Program-made: the position numbers and the translations under genes | Notes under the pieces: generated by a model | The model's database searches: none | What the model saw: only the letters and a program-made list of their open reading frames with translations | Told to the model about the DNA's origin: nothing | Assembly (NCBI RefSeq): GCF_964340395.1 | Contig: NC_135563.1 | Span: 8,850,575 to 8,861,574, forward strand | Reading direction: 5' to 3' | Length of the DNA stretch: 11,000 bases | DNA from: Glandiceps talaboti | Taxonomy: Eukaryota; Hemichordata; Enteropneusta; Spengelidae | In this document: positions 7,656 through 11,000 of the stretch, piece after piece | Numbering within the stretch: position 1 is the stretch's first letter | Layout of the letters: each line of letters starts with the position of its first letter

Positions 7656-7824
7656 GTGTCTCTGTGCCTCTCAACTGTCATTGAACTCGAAAATCACGGA
7701 GTAACGTGTGGAATTGTGTCTTTCCCTAGGGTATGTAGCTATGTATTACCTGTGGGAGCTAAACTAGATAAACGCAGCTAAACTGCATGACTTTAGCGGA
7801 TATGTATGTTCTAAACTTATAAAC

Positions 7825-7984
7825 TATCCACTAATTAGTCCCTAGCGAAAATTTTTTTACAAGGATGTATCCGCTAATTATCGCATCTAAATATCGTTCT
7901 CAACTTTATAAACGTTATCCACTAATTATGGCATCTAAATATCTACCTACACTTTATACATTATATAAACTATCCGCTAATTAG
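7825..7984 (+). repeat. AT-rich tandem repeat, four TATCC(A/G)CTAATTA units
   Basis: The core TATCC(A/G)CTAATTA(G/T) occurs at 7825, 7868, 7916 and 7971. It is usually preceded by TTATAAAC and twice followed by .GCATCTAAATATC. The spacing is uneven (43, 48, 55 bp). TAATTA is a homeodomain core, but repeated AT-rich units of this kind are also ordinary minisatellite sequence. Confidence 0.75.
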
Positions 7985-8064
7985 ACGGGCACAATATCAA
8001 TGTGACAATAGGGAGTATGATTTTTGAAGCATGTGCTAAAGTATATAATGAGACGTACATATGA

Positions 8065-8288
8065 TGTGATGAGGAGCGAGACGGTCATCAGTTGTTGAAA
8101 AATATTTGCAAATTTTGGCGAGGCAGTACTGTTGACTGGCTTTTAAATGAACAGCGTTTGAATTTAAGTACTTTACGTCTGAGAATTGTCTGGAGGAGAA
8201 CTTTGGTTACGACACTAGAGGAATGAGAAGATATGTAGCAGGAGTATGTGAAGAAGAAGTTGAAATAATTTTCAGCAGCGAGCCGAAG
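8065..8288 (+). other. Two overlapping short open stretches, possible exon
   Basis: The first frame is open from 8065 to a stop at 8224-8226 (53 codons, containing GHQLLKNICKFWRGSTVDWL). A second frame is open from 8151. If spliced at AACAG|CG it gives 44 codons, including CLEENFGYDTRGMRRYVAGV then CEEEVEIIFSSEPK, ending at AAG|GTACGA at 8288. A pyrimidine-rich run and TTATGCAG| follow at 8303-8377, which would fit a short intron. I recognise no protein family in either frame. Chance open frames of this length are common, so this is only a hint of a gene. Confidence 0.2.
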
Positions 8289-8598
8289 GTACGAAATCAA
8301 TATTGTATACTTCTTTTTCTTCTTTTTTTAATTTCTTTTTGTACTGGGAATTCCTCCCACCGATTTTCTGTTATGCAGACATGTACACACAATCACACGA
8401 ATTTCCACAGAGTTCCATTCAGGTGTGGGACTACCTGACAGGGCCATGTTGCACGCTCTATATCACGTTACAGCTGTGGAACTGTCAAGGCTTTCCCAGT
8501 CAGTCCACAGGCTATCATTGAGTCACCCAGGCCCGGCAAACAGCACCTGTGGGCTCGTGTGAGTAATCGTCCCCGACTTTTCGAGTCATTATTCTAAG

Positions 8599-8618
8599 CC
8601 CCCCCCCCCCCCCCCCCC
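8599..8618. repeat. C20 homopolymer
   Basis: Twenty consecutive C bases (G20 on the minus strand) follow TAAG. The true length may differ because such runs are hard to sequence. The G-rich strand could form a quadruplex. It directly abuts the tRNA-like element on its 3' side, which suggests a poly-G-like tail or a secondarily expanded tract. Confidence 0.9.
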
Positions 8619-8804
8619 GATATTCACATTGGTCTTGTGAGTGAGAGACGGCTGAGTGATACAGCCTACCCATCGAGTCTGTAGAACACTCGCCCTGGAT
8701 TTGGGTCGGTCACAGAAAAATCCCTAGTTTCCAGTGGGATTCAAACCCATCAGTCGACCTCCCGACTGCTACTCCTGTGCACTAACCACCATGCTACACG
8801 GAGC
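8619..8804 (-). mobile_element. tRNA-derived SINE-like element
   Basis: Read on the minus strand, the element starts GCTCCGTGTAGCATGGTGG near 8804. An A-box-like TAGCATGGTGGTTAGTG lies at 8780-8796. A B-box-like GGTTTGAATCC lies at 8737-8747, inside a T-arm-like TGGG/CCCA stem. The two boxes are about 33 nt apart, as in tRNA genes. Between them, CAGTCG (8751-8756) and CGACTG (8763-8768) form a hairpin. No acceptor stem can be closed, so it is not a functional tRNA; a SINE head transcribed by RNA polymerase III is the best reading. The tail includes TGACCGACCCAAATCCAGG and runs to the C20/G20 tract. Its left end and any target-site duplication are uncertain. Confidence 0.65.
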
Positions 8805-8849
8805 TGGTATATCGAATCAATATGTATGATTTTTTTAAAAACATGTTTT

Positions 8850-8986
8850 CACACACACACACACACACACACACACGTACGTACGTACGTACGTACGTAC
8901 ATACATACATACATACATACATACATACATGCATGTACATGCACGCATGCATGAATGCATACATACATACATACATACATACATAC
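8850..8986. repeat. Composite microsatellite (CA)n-(CGTA)n-(CATA)n
   Basis: CA dinucleotides run from 8850 to about 8876. ACGT tetramers run to about 8900 and CATA tetramers to 8930. An interruption of CATG/GCATGC-type sequence follows at 8931-8958, and a second CATA run occupies 8957-8986. Each class differs by one base from the next, as expected for stepwise mutation and expansion. All cysteine/tyrosine/histidine-rich reading frames through this tract are artefacts of the repeat. Confidence 0.95.
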
Positions 8987-8999
8987 AGTACAAGACTGC

Positions 9000-9349
9000 A
9001 ACGAAAACTGTGAAACATTTATAGGACATTTCATATATAGAGACACACAATTAGGCCGACTTCTTTTTTGTCTCGTCAAATGCCTGCTCCCGCGCCGCAA
9101 ACCCATTTTAGATGTAGTAATCACGTTACTTCTGGGACGGAAAAAAATCGACAATTTATGCTGCAGCTTGGATCGAATTATGAAGATTTCTCGGGTTCGA
9201 TTACATTCTGGTATTTTGCTATCGACTTGTAGCGATTGTTGAGCTCCTAGTTTTATCGAGGTCCAAATCAGCAATAGAATTCGATGATCAACCCAATGCT
9301 CTCCAAAATCATTAGTAGCATTTTCACTATAACTACTATTGTAAGACAC
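9000..9349. other. Stretch open on both strands, status unknown
   Basis: A minus-strand frame is open from an ATG at 9349 leftwards into the microsatellite. About 107 codons lie outside the repeat and include IRSKLQHKLSIFFRPRSNVI and TSKMGLRRGSRHLTRQKR. A plus-strand frame is open over 8955-9242 and includes CLVKCLLPRRKPILDVVITL. I recognise neither. The basic, low-complexity character of the minus frame and its run into a satellite argue against a normal gene. A fragment of a mobile element or chance are both possible. Confidence 0.3.
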
Positions 9350-10309
9350 GACGCCTATATAGCTATGCTACATAAGATTTATAAAAAAAACAATCCATCG
9401 AACATGATAAAGTCGTCATTGAATTTGCCACTGGCTGCTATTGTTTAGTATACTACATGTAAATATACTGAGACGAAACGCTCCTCTCTATATGACGTTG
9501 TATTCCCAAACGTTAGAACAATAGGCAGTGTAACATATAACTTGTAAGTTCATGGCTGCTCGGGTCGGTCACCAATCGCCTGTTTGACTTTTTTTTCTCA
9601 CTTCTGCAATTTTGAATAGTTACCTTTGAATTTACTGGTTAAGAGTCATGTAAAGAAAAAAATTCAAGATTGTGGTATAGGGTATATAGAATCACCTTTA
9701 AAAGAGGGGGAAACACACCCGTTGATGTGTCATATCTCACACAATATCTTGAGATTCAAGTGCCAGATTGTTTTTCGTTTGATTATATTTGCTGTGACGT
9801 AACCATAATACTATGAGTTGTAAACAGAAACATTCTTGACGTTCGACTAGCATGCATAACATTTGAAAGGAGGACACACCGCTTCATGGATTCTACATTA
9901 CACAAAAATTATATATTGGCGTTTATATTATACTTTCCGCGATTTTCGAAGAAAAATAAATATCGTAGCCTTCCACAAAAACAAACACAAACGCTGCCGT
10001 TTCCCGCAATTTTCTCCTACTCGGAAAGGTCACTGATTCCGTAAACAGGCTAGGCGAGCTAGACTTCACATGTGTGCATAAGATTATAAGATTTACTTAT
10101 TGTATTAGTGGTCTGAGTTCAAACACCTTCCACCTTCCCCAGTGCTGTAACATCTTTTGCCCGTGGCATTCCTCGCTAATTCATCGTTACCAGAATTTGA
10201 TTGTTTCTAAGGACGTATTATTAGGCATGCTTACGATAATTTCTTTACATGTCTACGCACAGGCTTCCAATCCCTGTTACTGTCTGTACCATATATATTT
10301 TATTTGACC

Positions 10310-10330
10310 ATTTTCGTCAGGGACGAAAAT
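10310..10330. repeat. 9-bp perfect hairpin with 3-nt loop
   Basis: ATTTTCGTC (10310-10318) and GACGAAAAT (10322-10330) are exact reverse complements around AGG. The setting is otherwise unstructured. A factor-binding palindrome or chance are equally possible. Confidence 0.7.
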
Positions 10331-10480
10331 CTCTGGTTTGCGAAAGCTACTACCATCGAATACATCCAGTTGATAATATTTGTCTCTGTCACTATCTTTA
10401 AATCTCCTTCCATTGATCTGCTTCCATGCATTGAATCTAGCTCACTGTACGCCCACTACTCCATTCACCAATTGTGAGGT

Positions 10481-10512
10481 CATGTAATGTTATATAATGT
10501 TATGTAATGTAC
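10481..10512 (+). repeat. Short tandem (ATGTAATGTTAT-type) repeat
   Basis: Three diverged copies of (T)ATGTAATGTTAT run from CATGTAATGTTATATAATGT to TATGTAATGT, with a period of about 10-11 bp. This is a simple minisatellite-like duplication. Confidence 0.7.
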
Positions 10513-11000
10513 ATTAGTCATAAAACAAGGTTCACGTACCCAATATCTGAATACAATATTGAGGATAGCGCAACATGTTATCTGTAAAGAATAATATTTA
10601 ACTCGAGAGTGTAATCACGGTGAGGGCAAATCGTATGCGGCGTCCACGATCGATATCAGACGATAAACGTAATATTTGATTGTAATACATTTGTAACATT
10701 TGATATATATGTAACAACGTCAAGTAAAATCACACGTTCGCAAACTATTACTGGTAACATATTTTTGGTTCATCTGAAGACATTTCATCACCCAGTATCT
10801 GGGCTATTACAGATCCTGTACTTACATTCAACTAAAGTCATGATCATACATAGCGGTAGAAACATACATATAAAGAGTACAGAGTAGAGACTGAACTTCT
10901 TGAGATAGTCACAGCTCAGACCACTAAGGTCACACCAAGACAAATCACTGGGCTATCAACAATTCCATTTATCCGCATTTCTCAAGTCAAGCACCAACAA

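Larger units (their letters stand above)
5165..7660. repeat. Compound degenerate repeat field (about 2.5 kb)
   Basis: Several diverged repeat modules alternate here. Module X, ending in CTCGTG(TTGC)GGG, appears at 5343-5400 (end only), about 6236-6620 and about 7272-7655, with spacing of roughly 1.04-1.09 kb. Module Y (TTTT.GTG.CTATC..AAAG.G then a TTTAA..A.GT..GTGC.TCTTTT phrase) appears at about 5165-5335 and 6660-6785, with a scrap near 6880. Tandem monomers of 80-85 bp fill about 5900-6230 and 6915-7083, between the X copies. Open frames inside (5784-6014, 6533-6781, 7467-7781) lie within repeat units, are not conserved between copies, and are judged non-genic. The structure resembles an old, partly duplicated satellite-like or transposon-derived array. 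Confidence 0.75.
9350..11000. other. AT-rich stretch without recognised genes
   Basis: No supported coding sequence is found. The plus-strand frame 10074-10307 (77 codons) looks like chance. Minor structures are the hairpin at 10310-10330 and the short tandem ATGTAATGTTAT repeat at 10481-10512. A hydrophobic minus-strand open stretch at 10788-10952 is discussed under rejected items. Confidence 0.55.

Noticed and set aside
7467-7781. 104-codon plus-strand open frame
   Set aside because: It overlaps degenerate repeat block X; the homologous stretch at 6430-6620 does not preserve the frame, and no family signal is seen.
8737-8804. Functional tRNA gene
   Set aside because: A- and B-box-like sequences exist, but there is no closing acceptor stem and the T-stem is only 4 bp; a SINE head fits better.
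8794-9050. Cys/Tyr/Met-rich and His/Thr/Tyr-rich reading frames through the microsatellite
   Set aside because: They are translations of (CA)n, (CGTA)n and (CATA)n repeats, which lack stops in several frames by composition.
10788-10952. Minus-strand open stretch with a hydrophobic segment (YSVLFICMFLPLCMIMTLVE), superficially like GPCR transmembrane helix 5
   Set aside because: It is only about 54 codons with stops on both sides. There is no other receptor motif (DRY, NPxxY) nearby, and AT-rich DNA often yields hydrophobic peptides by chance.

Overview
The window looks like AT-rich, intron-and-repeat-dominated nuclear DNA from an animal, probably a marine invertebrate. The reasons are short protein-coding exons bounded by GT/AG splice sites, a degenerate tRNA-like (SINE-type) element, long CA/CGTA/CATA microsatellites, and frequent TACATGTA-type motifs. 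No bacterial-style gene organisation is present, and the phylum cannot be fixed from this sequence alone.

Left part (1-1823, minus strand): three consecutive exons of an ABC transporter of subfamily A. In transcript order they are 1714-1823 (A-loop region and Walker A GHNGAGKT), 1155-1286 (post-Walker-A helix to the Q-loop CPQ) and 280-360 (LTVQEHLWFYGRLKG helical segment). Reading phase is continuous (0/2, 2/2, 2/2), splice sites are intact and no stops occur. Together they encode about the first half of nucleotide-binding domain 1. The signature, Walker B and H-loop exons must lie left of position 1. Upstream membrane-domain exons are not recognisable, apart from one weak candidate at 4581-4658. 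The introns carry small direct and inverted repeats.

Middle part (1824-7984): mostly noncoding. From about 5165 to 7660 there is a compound, degenerate repeat field. It contains monomers of about 80-85 bp, some in inverted orientation, and longer blocks repeated about 1.05 kb apart. A CCCTGGAAAA-type cluster precedes it and an AT-rich tandem array (7825-7984) follows it.

Right part (8000-11000): two short overlapping open stretches of unknown status (8065-8288), a C20 homopolymer, a minus-strand tRNA-like SINE, a composite microsatellite, a 9.0-9.35 kb stretch open on both strands, and otherwise featureless AT-rich DNA.

I found no convincing undescribed biological system. The only secure gene is the ABCA transporter fragment; the most unusual structure is the compound repeat field.
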